Of a DNA stretch of 64,000 nucleotides, positions 26,899-34,798 are shown piece by piece. A model generated the notes under the pieces. It was not told the DNA's origin, searched no databases, and saw nothing but the letters and a program-made list of their open reading frames with translations. This stretch comes from Paragemmobacter amnigenus (lineage in GTDB: Bacteria; Pseudomonadota; Alphaproteobacteria; Rhodobacterales; Rhodobacteraceae). The stretch's first letter is position 1. Each line of letters opens with the position of its first letter. The DNA lies in NCBI RefSeq assembly GCF_009908265.2, contig NZ_JAAATX020000007.1, forward strand, positions 1-64,000, read 5' to 3'. A program made the position numbers and the translations under genes.

Positions 26899-27668
26899 GC
26901 GTGGAGGCCTGCGCCGCGCTGGTGGAGCGGGGCGATCCCGACCGCTTCGCCGCCGTGATGGCGGCGCCCGTGGCGGCTCGGGGGCGGCTTTTTGTTCTTT
27001 ATGCCTTCAATCTGGAGGTGGCGCGGGCGCCTTGGGTCACGAAGGAGCCGATGATTGCCGAGATGCGGCTGCAATGGTGGCGCGATATCGTGGCCGAGGC
27101 GGGGGCGGGCAAGGCGGCGCGGGCGCATGAGGTGGCGGGGCCGCTGTCGGCGCTGATCCGCGAGGCGGGGTTGCCGGTCGAGGTGCTGGACCGGCTGGTC
27201 GAGGCGCGGCGCTGGGATGTCTATCGCGACCCTTTCGAGGATCGGGCGGCCTTTGACGCCTATCTGGAGGATACGGGCGCGGGGCTGATGTGGCTGGCGG
27301 GGCGGGCGCTGGGGGCCGCTGACGGGGCCGAGGCGGCACTGCGGGGCATCGGGCGGGCGGCGGGGCTGGCGGCGTTCCTGCGGGCCGTGCCGGAGCTGGA
27401 GGCGCGGGGGCGCATCCCGCTGGTCGACGGGCGGGCCGAGGCGGTGGCGGCGCTGGCGCGCGAGGGTCTGGGCTGGATTGCGGCGGCGCGGGGGGAATTG
27501 CGGCGGGCCGGTCCGGCGCGGGCGGCGAGCATTGCGGGCTGGCAGGCCGGAGGTCTGTTGCGGCTGGCGGCGGCGGAGCCTGCGCGCGTTGCCGAGGGGC
27601 GGTTGCAGCTTTCGGAATTCGCGCGGCGCTGGGGGCTTTTGCGTGCGGGGCTGCGCGGCGGACTTTGA
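26895..27668 (+). CDS. Squalene/phytoene synthase family protein
   Basis: 257 residues, all-alpha. Blocks typical of the family outside true phytoene synthases are ARGRLFVLYAFNLEVAR, EPMIAEMRLQWWRDIV and WDVYRDPFED. The second Asp-rich motif (DxxxD) needed for prenyl synthase chemistry is not obvious, so it may resemble NDUFAF6-type complex I assembly factors rather than a pigment enzyme. Translationally coupled to cimA (ATGA). Very high GC. Confidence 0.7.
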   Translation: MSVEACAALVERGDPDRFAAVMAAPVAARGRLFVLYAFNLEVARAPWVTKEPMIAEMRLQWWRDIVAEAGAGKAARAHEVAGPLSALIREAGLPVEVLDRLVEARRWDVYRDPFEDRAAFDAYLEDTGAGLMWLAGRALGAADGAEAALRGIGRAAGLAAFLRAVPELEARGRIPLVDGRAEAVAALAREGLGWIAAARGELRRAGPARAASIAGWQAGGLLRLAAAEPARVAEGRLQLSEFARRWGLLRAGLRGGL

Positions 27669-27825
27669 CGCGGCGTCACCGCGATTTTCCCGCAATTCTA
27701 TCTGATTGCCCTAGAAAATCCCGAATTGTGGCCGTTTGAGACCATGAAGGTGCGTCAGGGTGCATCCCGGCAGTCGTGTCATGGTGGCCGGTTGCTTCCC
27801 TGCCGTTCGCGGGTAGAGGCGTCGC

Positions 27826-28362
27826 ATGAGTGTCATTTCGCAGATCGTTCCGGTGGATACCGAGGTCGTCACCACGCCGCGCGGGTTCTTGCGCGGCACG
27901 CGGGTGATGACGGTCGGCGGATTGCGCGCGGTGGAGGAGGTGCGGGTCGGGGATCGGATCGCGTCACCCTGCGGGGCAGTCCGTGCCGTGCGGCAGGTGG
28001 TGCAGCGCTTTGTCCTGCGGGGCGGGGAGCGGCTGGTCGCCGTATCGGGCGAGGCGCGGGGGTTGCACGGGCGCACGCCGGACCTGCTGTTGCCCGCGGG
28101 GCAGATGATCGTCGTGGCGGGGGACCGGCTCGCGGCCTATTTCGGGGTCGAGGAAGCCTTGGCCCCCATCGGTGCGCTGGCGAACGGAACGGACCTGCGG
28201 CTGGTCGAGGTCGAGGGGCCGGATGCCTGGTACGAGATCGAGGTCGACGCGCCCTGTCTGGCGGTGGTCGAGGGGTTGCAGGTGGCACTGGGTGCCGCCG
28301 ATGACGAGGGCTGCCCGCTGCTGAGCGAGAGCGACGCACGGTTGCTGGCGCTGGCGGCCTGA
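27826..28362 (+). CDS. Degenerate Hint-domain protein
   Basis: 178 residues with the fold pattern of the Hint (hedgehog/intein-like) module common in Rhodobacteraceae: RGFLRGTRVMTVGGLRAVEE, VRVGDRIASPCG, HGRTPDLLLPAGQMIV and a terminal YEIEVDAPCLAVVEGL. The usual first motif is CFxxGT; here the Cys is replaced (FLRGT), so autoprocessing at that site should be lost. No signal peptide or RTX repeats. Stands alone between two unrelated genes. Assignment is by pattern only. Confidence 0.65.
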   Translation: MSVISQIVPVDTEVVTTPRGFLRGTRVMTVGGLRAVEEVRVGDRIASPCGAVRAVRQVVQRFVLRGGERLVAVSGEARGLHGRTPDLLLPAGQMIVVAGDRLAAYFGVEEALAPIGALANGTDLRLVEVEGPDAWYEIEVDAPCLAVVEGLQVALGAADDEGCPLLSESDARLLALAA

Positions 28363-28376
28363 TCCCGCGCGGGGGC

Positions 28377-29600
28377 CTAGCGGGCGCGCATGTCCTGCGG
28401 GCGGAGCGCCAGCCAGATCAGCGCGCCACCGGCAAGGACGAGGAAGGGCAGCATGGCGAAGTTGACCGCCTGCCAGCCGGCCTGCACCGTTCCGCCCGAG
28501 CAGTTCATCAGTCCGCCCGAGGAGAGCGAGGCGAGCGTGACGCCGCCGAAGACCACGAGGTCGTTCAGGCCCTGGAGGCGGCCCTTCTCCTCGGCGGCCT
28601 GCTGGGCGGTGAGCATGGTGGTCGCGCCGATGAAGCCGAAGTTCCAGCCGAGGCCGAGAAGGGCGAGGGCGATGAAGAAGTTTTCCAGGTGAACGCCGGC
28701 GATGGCGACGGCACCGGCGGCGGCGAGGATGGTCAGGCCGAGGGCCACGATGCGTTCGGCCCCGAAGCGGGCGATCAGGTGGCCGGTGAAGAAGCTGGGC
28801 GCATACATGGCGAGGACATGGGCGGTGACGACATCCGCCGCGTCGCCCTTGGTGAAGCCGCAGCCCACCACGGCGAGGGGGGAGGAGGTCATCACGAGGT
28901 TCATCAGCGCGTAGGAGACGGTGGCGCAGATCATGGCGACAGCGATGCGGGGCGTGCGGACGAGTTCGGCGCGGCTGCGGCCTGCGGGTGATCCGGTCGC
29001 GGCGGGGCGGGGGGCGGGGATGTCGAGCAGCAGGAAGAGGAAGACACCCGCAAGGTTCAGCGCCATGACGGCAAGATAGGTGGCGAGGAAGGGGATCACC
29101 ATCGCCTCGGCCGTGACCTTGACGAGCTGGGGGCCGACCACGGCAGAGAGGAGGCCGCCCGCCATGACCAGCGAGATCGCCTTGGGGCGGTAGCTGTCCG
29201 AGGCGGTGTCGGCTGCGGCGAAGCGGTAGAAGCCCTGTGCCGACATGTAGATGCCGGTGAAGAGGGCGGCGATCACGAAGAGGACGAAGCTTTGCTGGAG
29301 GAGCGCGAGGGCGCCGAGAGCGCCGCCGATCCCGCCGCCGAGCGCGCCCACCGCGAAACCGGCGCGGCGGCCGTGGCGCTGCATGAAGGCCGAGATGGTG
29401 GTGGCGGTGAGCATGGAGCCGATGACGGCTGCGGTGATGGGCAGGGTGGCCCAGCAGACATTGGGGGCGAGCGACTGGCCCGCCAGACCCGCGACGGTGA
29501 AGATCATCGGCATCTGCGCGCCGAGGATGGCCTGCGCCGCCACAAGGACAAGGACGTTGCGGCGGGCAGTGCTGTCGGTGGGGGCGGATGCATCGGTCAT
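28377..29600 (-). CDS. MFS transporter
   Basis: 407 residues from the ATG at 29600, with about 12 hydrophobic segments. The loop between helices 2 and 3 has QRHGRRAGF, a variant of the MFS GxxxDRxGRR motif. Later segments include LGLGWNFGFIGATTML, which resembles a group of riboflavin- or drug-type MFS proteins I cannot pin down. The central loop is short (PRPAATGSPAGRSRAEL). The substrate is unknown. Its stop is 14 bases from the convergent Hint gene. Confidence 0.82.
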   Translation of the reverse strand: MTDASAPTDSTARRNVLVLVAAQAILGAQMPMIFTVAGLAGQSLAPNVCWATLPITAAVIGSMLTATTISAFMQRHGRRAGFAVGALGGGIGGALGALALLQQSFVLFVIAALFTGIYMSAQGFYRFAAADTASDSYRPKAISLVMAGGLLSAVVGPQLVKVTAEAMVIPFLATYLAVMALNLAGVFLFLLLDIPAPRPAATGSPAGRSRAELVRTPRIAVAMICATVSYALMNLVMTSSPLAVVGCGFTKGDAADVVTAHVLAMYAPSFFTGHLIARFGAERIVALGLTILAAAGAVAIAGVHLENFFIALALLGLGWNFGFIGATTMLTAQQAAEEKGRLQGLNDLVVFGGVTLASLSSGGLMNCSGGTVQAGWQAVNFAMLPFLVLAGGALIWLALRPQDMRAR

Positions 29601-29701
29601 GGGCGCAAGGGTTAGCCGATGGGGTGGCGGGGGCAAGGGACAAATGCGCGCGGGGGAATGCGAGGGGGGAGGGATCGGCGGACGCGCGCGGGTGGCTGGC
29701 G

Positions 29702-29731
29702 GCGCAGGGGTATTTGGGCCAAGGTGAGGGG
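29702..29731 (+). repeat. Intergenic GTATTTGGGCC element, copy D (short)
   Basis: A partial copy with GGGGTATTTGGGCCAAGGTGAGG lacks the first hairpin. It lies just upstream of the glycosylase gene at 29746 and provides purine-rich sequence in front of its start. Confidence 0.5.
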
Positions 29732-29745
29732 GGCAGGGAGGCGAC

Positions 29746-30378
29746 ATGGCGACGGGGCGCATCATCACGGGGCCGGATTGCGTGGCCGAGGGGGCGGCGT
29801 GGCTGGCCGCGCGCGAGCCGCGGTTTGCGCATGCGCTGTCGTTGACGGGACCATTGCCGCTGCGCCGGAGGGAGGACGGGTTCCGTGCGCTTCTGTCCGC
29901 GATCGTATCGCAGCAGGTTTCGGTGGCATCGGCCAATGCGATCTGGGCGCGGCTGGAGGCGGCGGGGTTGTGTGATCCCGAGGCGATGGCGGGGGCGGGG
30001 GAGGAGGTGCTGCGGGCGGCGGGTCTGTCGCGGCAGAAGGCGCGATACGGGCAGGCGCTGGCGCGGGCGGGGATCGATTTCGTCGCGCTGCGCGAGGCGG
30101 CGGACGAGGAGGTGGTGGCGGTGCTGACTGCCGTGCCGGGGATCGGGCGGTGGACGGCGGAGATTTACGCGATGTTCGCGCTGGGGCGGGCGGATGTGTT
30201 CGCGCCGGCGGATCTGGCCTTGCAGGAGGGGGTGCGGCTGTTGTTTGCGCTGGAGGCGCGGCCGCAGGAGAAGGCGCTGCGGGCGATGGCGGAGGCGTGG
30301 TCGCCCTGGCGGGCGGTTGCGGCGCGGCTGCTCTGGGCCTACTACCACGTGGAGAAACGGCGGGAGGGCATCCGGTGA
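29746..30378 (+). CDS. AlkA-type DNA-3-methyladenine glycosylase
   Basis: Base-excision repair enzyme of the HhH-GPD superfamily that removes alkylated bases. 210 residues. Helix-hairpin-helix LTAVPGIGRWTAEIYAMFAL is followed by the catalytic aspartate in FAPADLALQEG; FRALLSAIVSQQVSVASA is the family N-terminal block. It lacks the AlkA N-terminal beta domain and the FeS cluster of EndoIII, as expected for the short AlkA subgroup. The stop overlaps the following GTG start by 3 bases. Confidence 0.9.
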   Translation: MATGRIITGPDCVAEGAAWLAAREPRFAHALSLTGPLPLRRREDGFRALLSAIVSQQVSVASANAIWARLEAAGLCDPEAMAGAGEEVLRAAGLSRQKARYGQALARAGIDFVALREAADEEVVAVLTAVPGIGRWTAEIYAMFALGRADVFAPADLALQEGVRLLFALEARPQEKALRAMAEAWSPWRAVAARLLWAYYHVEKRREGIR

Positions 30379-31031
30379 GCTTGAAATTCGGGCGCAAGGC
30401 GGCGCGGAGCGGGCGGGCGACGTCGGTCGTGGTCTTTGTCCATGGCTATGGCGCGGACGGGGCGGACCTGTTGGGTCTGGGCGACGCGCTGGCGCCGCAT
30501 CTGCCCGATACGGTCTTTGTCGCGCCCGACGCGCCGCAGCCCTGTGTGGGCAATCCCTTCGGGTTCCAGTGGTTCCCGATCCCGTGGCTGGACGGGTCGA
30601 GCGAGGAGGCCGCGAAGGCGGGGATGGCGGAGTCGGTCGTGCTGTTCAACGAATTCCTTGACGCGCGGCTGGCGGAGGAAGGTGTCGGACCGGAGGCGAT
30701 GGCGCTGGTCGGGTTCTCGCAGGGTGCGATGATGTCGCTGCATGTCGCGCCGCGGCGGGCGCAGGCGGTGGCGGGGGTGGTGGCGATCTCGGGCCGTCTG
30801 CTGTTGCCGGAATTGCTGGCCGCGGAGGCGGTGGTGAAGCCGCCCGTGTTGCTGGTGCATGGCGATCAGGACCCTGTGGTGCCTTTTGCCGATATGGGGC
30901 TGGCGGGGGATGCGCTGGTCGCGGCGGGGTTCGAGACCTATGGCCATGTCATGGAGGGCACGGGGCATGGCATCGCGCCGGACGGGTTGGGTGTGACCTT
31001 GCAGTTCCTGAGGGAACGTCTGCCGTGCTAG
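30375..31031 (+). CDS. Carboxylesterase/phospholipase-type alpha/beta hydrolase
   Basis: 218 residues with a GTG start overlapping the glycosylase stop. Dienelactone-hydrolase-like carboxylesterase family: VVVFVHGYGADGADLL at the oxyanion region, nucleophile Ser in GFSQGAMMSL, catalytic Asp in HGDQDPVVP and His in GTGHGIAPDG. No signal peptide, so it acts in the cytoplasm. Natural substrate unknown; broad short-chain ester activity is typical of the family. Confidence 0.88.
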   Translation: MSLKFGRKAARSGRATSVVVFVHGYGADGADLLGLGDALAPHLPDTVFVAPDAPQPCVGNPFGFQWFPIPWLDGSSEEAAKAGMAESVVLFNEFLDARLAEEGVGPEAMALVGFSQGAMMSLHVAPRRAQAVAGVVAISGRLLLPELLAAEAVVKPPVLLVHGDQDPVVPFADMGLAGDALVAAGFETYGHVMEGTGHGIAPDGLGVTLQFLRERLPC

Positions 31032-31120
31032 CGATTTTTCTGGCGAAAAATCAGGGGGCGCTCGCGCCCCCTCTGGCCCTCTGGGCCATTCACCCCCTGA
31101 GGATATTCGGGAACGGATGA
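31031..31120 (+). repeat. Intergenic GTATTTGGGCC element, copy B
   Basis: Same layout as copy A. A GCGATTTTTC / GAAAAATC stem follows directly after the esterase stop, then a GGGGGCGC palindrome, ending in CCCCTGAGGATATTCGGG and GGATGAAG. It is the most diverged of the four copies. It separates the esterase from the convergent glk and probably terminates both. Confidence 0.6.
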
Positions 31121-31130
31121 AGCGGCAGGA

Positions 31131-32108
31131 TCAGGCCGTGGTGGCGTGAAGATAGGCGGCGCAGCCGGTGAGGGCGGCGAAGTCATCTTCGACCACGGTG
31201 ACGGAGAAGTCCTTTTGCAGGAGGTCCACGCGGCGCGCCTCGCGGAAGGTGGCGGTCAGGCCGAAGCGGGCGAAATGGGGCGTCATGGCGCGGGACATGC
31301 CGCCGATCAGGTAGATGCCCCCATAGGGCAGGTGGATGAGCGCGAGGTCGGCCAGAACCTGCGCGAGGATGGTGGTGTAGAGCCGTGCGGCATGGGTGGC
31401 CGTGGGGTCGCCCGCGGCGAGGGCGGTGAGGACTTCGGCAGAGGTCTTTTCCTGCGGCTGGCCCGCCTCGGCCGCCGCGAAGGCGTGGAGGTTGGCGAGG
31501 CCGCGACCGGCGAGCACCTCTTCCGCGCCGCAATGCGGGGTTTCGCCGCGGGAGTGCAGGCGGGCTTCGATGAAGCGCATCAGGCGGAGGTCTTCTTCGG
31601 AGCGGACGGGCATGTTGACATGGCCGCATTCGGAGGGCGGCACGACGCGGGCGGCGCCCTGTCCGTGGACAGGGGCCGCGTTGACGCCGGTGCCGAGCCC
31701 CACGACCAGCATGGCGGCGGCGGGGTGGACGGGGCCGTCGATCAGGCGGCGCAGGTGGTCGGGCGCGATGTGGCCCAGCGCGTGGCCCTGTGCCTGCAGG
31801 TCGTTCAGGATGGCGACGCGGGTGGCGCCCGTGGCGGTGGCGAGTTTCGCGCCGTCCATCACCCAGTCGAGATTGGTCATGGTGGCCACGCCGTCCTGCA
31901 CGGGGCCGGCGGCGGCGACGCAGACGCCGTCGGGGCGCGCGCCGGTGGTGGCGAGGTAGTCGCGCAGGATATGGGCGATGTCCTTGTCTGCGGCCTTGTA
32001 TTCGGCGTTGGGGTAGCGTGCGATGCTGTCGGCGCGGACGGTGGTGCCGTCGGCCAGTGCGACCCTTGTATTGGTGCCGCCGATATCGGCGAGGATGGCG
32101 AGGGTCAT
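31131..32108 (-). CDS. glk: Glucokinase
   Basis: Phosphorylates glucose with ATP. 325 residues of the proteobacterial Glk family: LADIGGTNTRVAL (ATP loop), the catalytic Asp in ILNDLQAQGHAL, GLGTGVNAAPVH, and PSECGHVNMP in the sugar site. Last gene of the leftward lacI-bgl-glk unit (10 bases after the GH1 gene), so it would trap glucose released from imported glucosides. Confidence 0.93.
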   Translation of the reverse strand: MTLAILADIGGTNTRVALADGTTVRADSIARYPNAEYKAADKDIAHILRDYLATTGARPDGVCVAAAGPVQDGVATMTNLDWVMDGAKLATATGATRVAILNDLQAQGHALGHIAPDHLRRLIDGPVHPAAAMLVVGLGTGVNAAPVHGQGAARVVPPSECGHVNMPVRSEEDLRLMRFIEARLHSRGETPHCGAEEVLAGRGLANLHAFAAAEAGQPQEKTSAEVLTALAAGDPTATHAARLYTTILAQVLADLALIHLPYGGIYLIGGMSRAMTPHFARFGLTATFREARRVDLLQKDFSVTVVEDDFAALTGCAAYLHATTA

Positions 32109-32118
32109 GGCTGCTCCG

Positions 32119-33438
32119 TCAATCGTTCCGCGCCAATGCGCGGGCGAGGGCGTGATAGGAGGATTTCGGGGTCCGCTTCAAGCTGTCGAAGTCCACATGG
32201 ACGAGGCCGAAGCGTTTTTCATAGCCTTCGGCCCATTCGTAATTGTCCAGAAGCGACCAGTAGAAGAAGCCCCTGACATTCGCGCCGTCCGAGATGGCCC
32301 GTTTCGTGGCGGCGAGGTGGGCGAAGAGGAACTCCTCGCGCACCGTGTCGGGAAGGTCGGGCAGGTCGGGGTTGGCCATGCCGTTTTCGGTGACGTAGAT
32401 CGGCAGGTCGCCCACGTGGTCCTTCGCCATGCGGGTGAGGAAGTGGTGCAGCCCTTCGGGGTAGATTTCCCAGCCCATCTGGGTTTTCGGGCGGTCGCCG
32501 TCGACGGTGCGGAGGGCGGGCCATGGCGCGCCCGCGTCATGGGCGAGGATGTGGCGGGTGTAGTAGTTGACCCCCAGCCAGTCGAGCGGCTGGGCGATGG
32601 TGGCCATGTCGTCCTGCCAGCCCTGCGGCATGTGGGGGCCGAGCCCTTGCAGCACGTTGGCGGGATAGGTCCGGCGGGTGATGGCCTCGATGAACCAGCG
32701 GTTGAAGATGCCGTCCCAGAGGGCGGCGGCGCGGATGTCGGCGGCGCTGTCGCTGGCGGGCTGGGCGTAGTCGAAGTTCAGCACGACGCCGAGGTTTTTC
32801 TGCCCCATGCCGCGCAGGCGGTCCACGGTCAGGCCGTGGGCGAGCAGGATGTGGTGCATGGCGCGGGCGGCGGCGCGGATGTCGCGCAGGCCGGGGGCGT
32901 GGATGCCCATGAAATGGGACAGCCACGCGACGCACCACGGTTCGTTGATCGTGGCGATGGTCTCCACCCGGTCGCCCAGCGTGCGGGTGACGGTTTCGGC
33001 GAAATCGGCGAAGCGGTGGCAGGTGTCGCGGTTGGTCCAGCCGCCCCTGTCGGCAAGGGCCGAGGGCATTTCCCAGTGATAGAGGGTCTGGAAGGGTTTG
33101 AGGCCGCGTTCCAGCATCCCGTCGACCAGACGGTCGTAGAAGGCCAGTCCTTCGGGGTTCACGGTCACGCCGTCGGGCATGACGCGGTTCCAGGCGGTAG
33201 AGAAGCGGTAGGCGTCCATGTTGGCCGCGCGCAGCAGGTCGAGGTCTTCGGGCCAGCGGTGGTAATGGTCGCAGGCCAGCGCGCCATCCTCGGCGCGGAC
33301 GACGTTGCCGGGGGTGGCGGCGAATGTGTCCCAGTGGCAGGGACCGGCTGCGCCATGCCTCATCCCCTCGATCTGGTAGGCGGCTGTGGCGGCCCCGAAG
33401 AGGAAGCCTTCGGGGAAGTCGAAGCGCGACAGGGTCAT
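32119..33438 (-). CDS. GH1 beta-glucosidase
   Basis: 439-residue cytosolic glycoside hydrolase family 1 enzyme. Acid/base Glu in TINEPW and nucleophile Glu in YVTENGM are both present. The N-terminal FPEGFLFGAATAAYQIEG and the C-terminal FYWSLLDNYEWAEGYEKRFG complete the family pattern. It lies 4 bases after the LacI gene. Presence of a beta-glucosidase inside an alpha-glucoside import island suggests the transporter or regulator serves mixed glucosides (inference). Confidence 0.93.
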   Translation of the reverse strand: MTLSRFDFPEGFLFGAATAAYQIEGMRHGAAGPCHWDTFAATPGNVVRAEDGALACDHYHRWPEDLDLLRAANMDAYRFSTAWNRVMPDGVTVNPEGLAFYDRLVDGMLERGLKPFQTLYHWEMPSALADRGGWTNRDTCHRFADFAETVTRTLGDRVETIATINEPWCVAWLSHFMGIHAPGLRDIRAAARAMHHILLAHGLTVDRLRGMGQKNLGVVLNFDYAQPASDSAADIRAAALWDGIFNRWFIEAITRRTYPANVLQGLGPHMPQGWQDDMATIAQPLDWLGVNYYTRHILAHDAGAPWPALRTVDGDRPKTQMGWEIYPEGLHHFLTRMAKDHVGDLPIYVTENGMANPDLPDLPDTVREEFLFAHLAATKRAISDGANVRGFFYWSLLDNYEWAEGYEKRFGLVHVDFDSLKRTPKSSYHALARALARND

Positions 33439-33442
33439 GGGA

Positions 33443-34474
33443 TCAGCCGTTGCGGGGGGCCGGTCCGGTGGACTGGCCGATGATGAGCTCTGCCTCGAGC
33501 AGGCGGGTTTCGGGGGGGGCGTCGGGCTGGGCGATGCGCAACATCAGCATCTCGGCCGCGATGCGGCCCGCCTCGCGCACCGAGGAGCGGGTGGCGGTGA
33601 AGATCGGCACATCCTCGCCGTTCTTCATGTAGGAGAGGTCGTCGTCATGGATGATGACCGACACGTCGCGGCCCATCCTCAGGCCGCGGGATTCGATGGC
33701 GCGGCGCACGCCCATGCCCGAGATCATCGAGGCCACGAGGAAGGCCGTGGGGGGGGCGGGCAGGTCCAGCATGGCGGAGGCGGCGCGGAAGCCTGCGACT
33801 TCGGTCATCTCGTCCGAGGCGCAGAGGTCGGGGTCGATGGACAGGCCGCGCGCGGCAAGCGCATCGGCGAACCCCGTGCGGCGGCGGATGGCGAAATCCA
33901 TGAATTCGAGGCCGTTGACCAAACCGATGCGGGTATGGCCGAGATCGAGGAGGAATTCGGTCGCTCGCTGGAACGCGCGGCGGTTGTTCACGTCGACCCA
34001 GGAATAGGGCAGGCCGGCACCGGTGGCGCGGCCGTGCACGACGAAGGGAAGCCCCACCTCGTGCAGGAGCGGGATGCGCGGGTCGTCCATCCGGGGGGCG
34101 TGCAGGATCACGCCGTCGACCGCCCCGCGCGAGCGCAAGTCGCGATAGGCCTCTTCCTCGGCATCGTCGGGGACGACGGAGAGGACCATGTCATAGCCGT
34201 TGCGCGAATAGCTTTCGCCCGCGCCGGCGATGAAGTCTGCGAAGACGGGGTTCACGATCTCGTGCCGGGTGGCGACGGGGATGACGTGGCCCACAGCCAT
34301 GGCGCGGCCCGTGGCAAGGCGGATGGCGCGGGTGTTGGGGCGGTAGTTGTGCCGCTTGGCCGCGGCCATGACGCGGGCGCGCGTGGCCTCGTTCACCTCG
34401 GGGTAGCCGTTCAGGGCGCGGCTGACCGTCGTGGGGGAGAGGCCGAGTTTGCTGGCCAGTTCCTTGAGGTTCAT
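33443..34474 (-). CDS. aglR: LacI-family regulator of the alpha-glucoside island
   Basis: 343 residues from the ATG at 34474, whose neighbours upstream form a purine-poor leader. The N-terminal LacI helix-turn-helix is MNLKELASKLGLSPTTVSRA and then LNGYPEVNE; the hinge is RPNTRAIRLATGRA. A periplasmic-binding-type effector domain follows. It is divergent from aglE across a 324-base region with four LacI-like palindromes, so it most likely controls both arms. The name aglR is by analogy with the rhizobial agl locus. Confidence 0.88.
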   Translation of the reverse strand: MNLKELASKLGLSPTTVSRALNGYPEVNEATRARVMAAAKRHNYRPNTRAIRLATGRAMAVGHVIPVATRHEIVNPVFADFIAGAGESYSRNGYDMVLSVVPDDAEEEAYRDLRSRGAVDGVILHAPRMDDPRIPLLHEVGLPFVVHGRATGAGLPYSWVDVNNRRAFQRATEFLLDLGHTRIGLVNGLEFMDFAIRRRTGFADALAARGLSIDPDLCASDEMTEVAGFRAASAMLDLPAPPTAFLVASMISGMGVRRAIESRGLRMGRDVSVIIHDDDLSYMKNGEDVPIFTATRSSVREAGRIAAEMLMLRIAQPDAPPETRLLEAELIIGQSTGPAPRNG

Positions 34475-34487
34475 GGGGCCCGTGTTC

Positions 34488-34499
34488 CAAACCGATTTG
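34488..34499. promoter_or_regulatory. LacI-type operator O1 (CAAACCGATTTG)
   Basis: Twelve-base near-palindrome with the AAA-n-CG-n-TTT core typical of LacI-family sites, 14 bases upstream of the regulator start codon. It is in the position for autorepression. Confidence 0.5.
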
Positions 34500-34559
34500 A
34501 GGACGCAGGCCAGATTATTTGCGCCGCGCGGCGAGGTCAAAGGTTAAGCGCAGGGGATT

Positions 34560-34575
34560 CCGAAAACGTTTTCGG
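34560..34575. promoter_or_regulatory. LacI-type operator O2 (perfect 16-base palindrome)
   Basis: CCGAAAACGTTTTCGG is a perfect palindrome with the central CG of LacI-family operators. It is the best of four such sites in the region between the regulator and aglE and is 224 bases from the aglE start. Confidence 0.75.
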
Positions 34576-34669
34576 ATGCGTTGTGAATCCGGCACATGCA
34601 AAAGCAGGGGAAACGCATGCCAAAGACCGCTGGACAGCGGTGGATGCGGGGTCTGCTTTCCGCTGCGTT

Positions 34670-34683
34670 CCAATGCGCTTTGG
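34670..34683. promoter_or_regulatory. Possible LacI-type operator O4 (CCAATGCGCTTTGG)
   Basis: Fourteen-base imperfect palindrome with a central GCGC, between O2 and O3. It is weaker than the others; included because of its spacing within the cluster of similar sites. Confidence 0.3.
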
Positions 34684-34721
34684 ATTGACTTGAAGCAAGC
34701 CTTCGGCAAATGTGCGGCATC

Positions 34722-34733
34722 CAAAGCGGTTTG
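34722..34733. promoter_or_regulatory. LacI-type operator O3 (CAAAGCGGTTTG)
   Basis: Twelve-base palindrome with one central mismatch and the same flanks (TCC before, AGGA after) as O1. It lies 66 bases before aglE, a suitable place to block the aglEFGAK promoter. Confidence 0.5.
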
Positions 34734-34798
34734 AGGATGATTCTGGCCGGTGTTGGTTTGAAGCCCTGCATGTGAGCGGGGAAATCGGGAGGAAGAAC

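Noticed and set aside
26895-27668. Reading this gene as a true phytoene synthase (carotenoid cluster)
   Set aside because: The Asp-rich second motif is not evident and no other carotenoid genes are nearby.
27964-30348. 794-codon minus-strand frame across the Hint, MFS and glycosylase genes
   Set aside because: Low-complexity Arg/Pro/His translation that shadows three real genes, with the MFS gene itself in another frame on the same strand.
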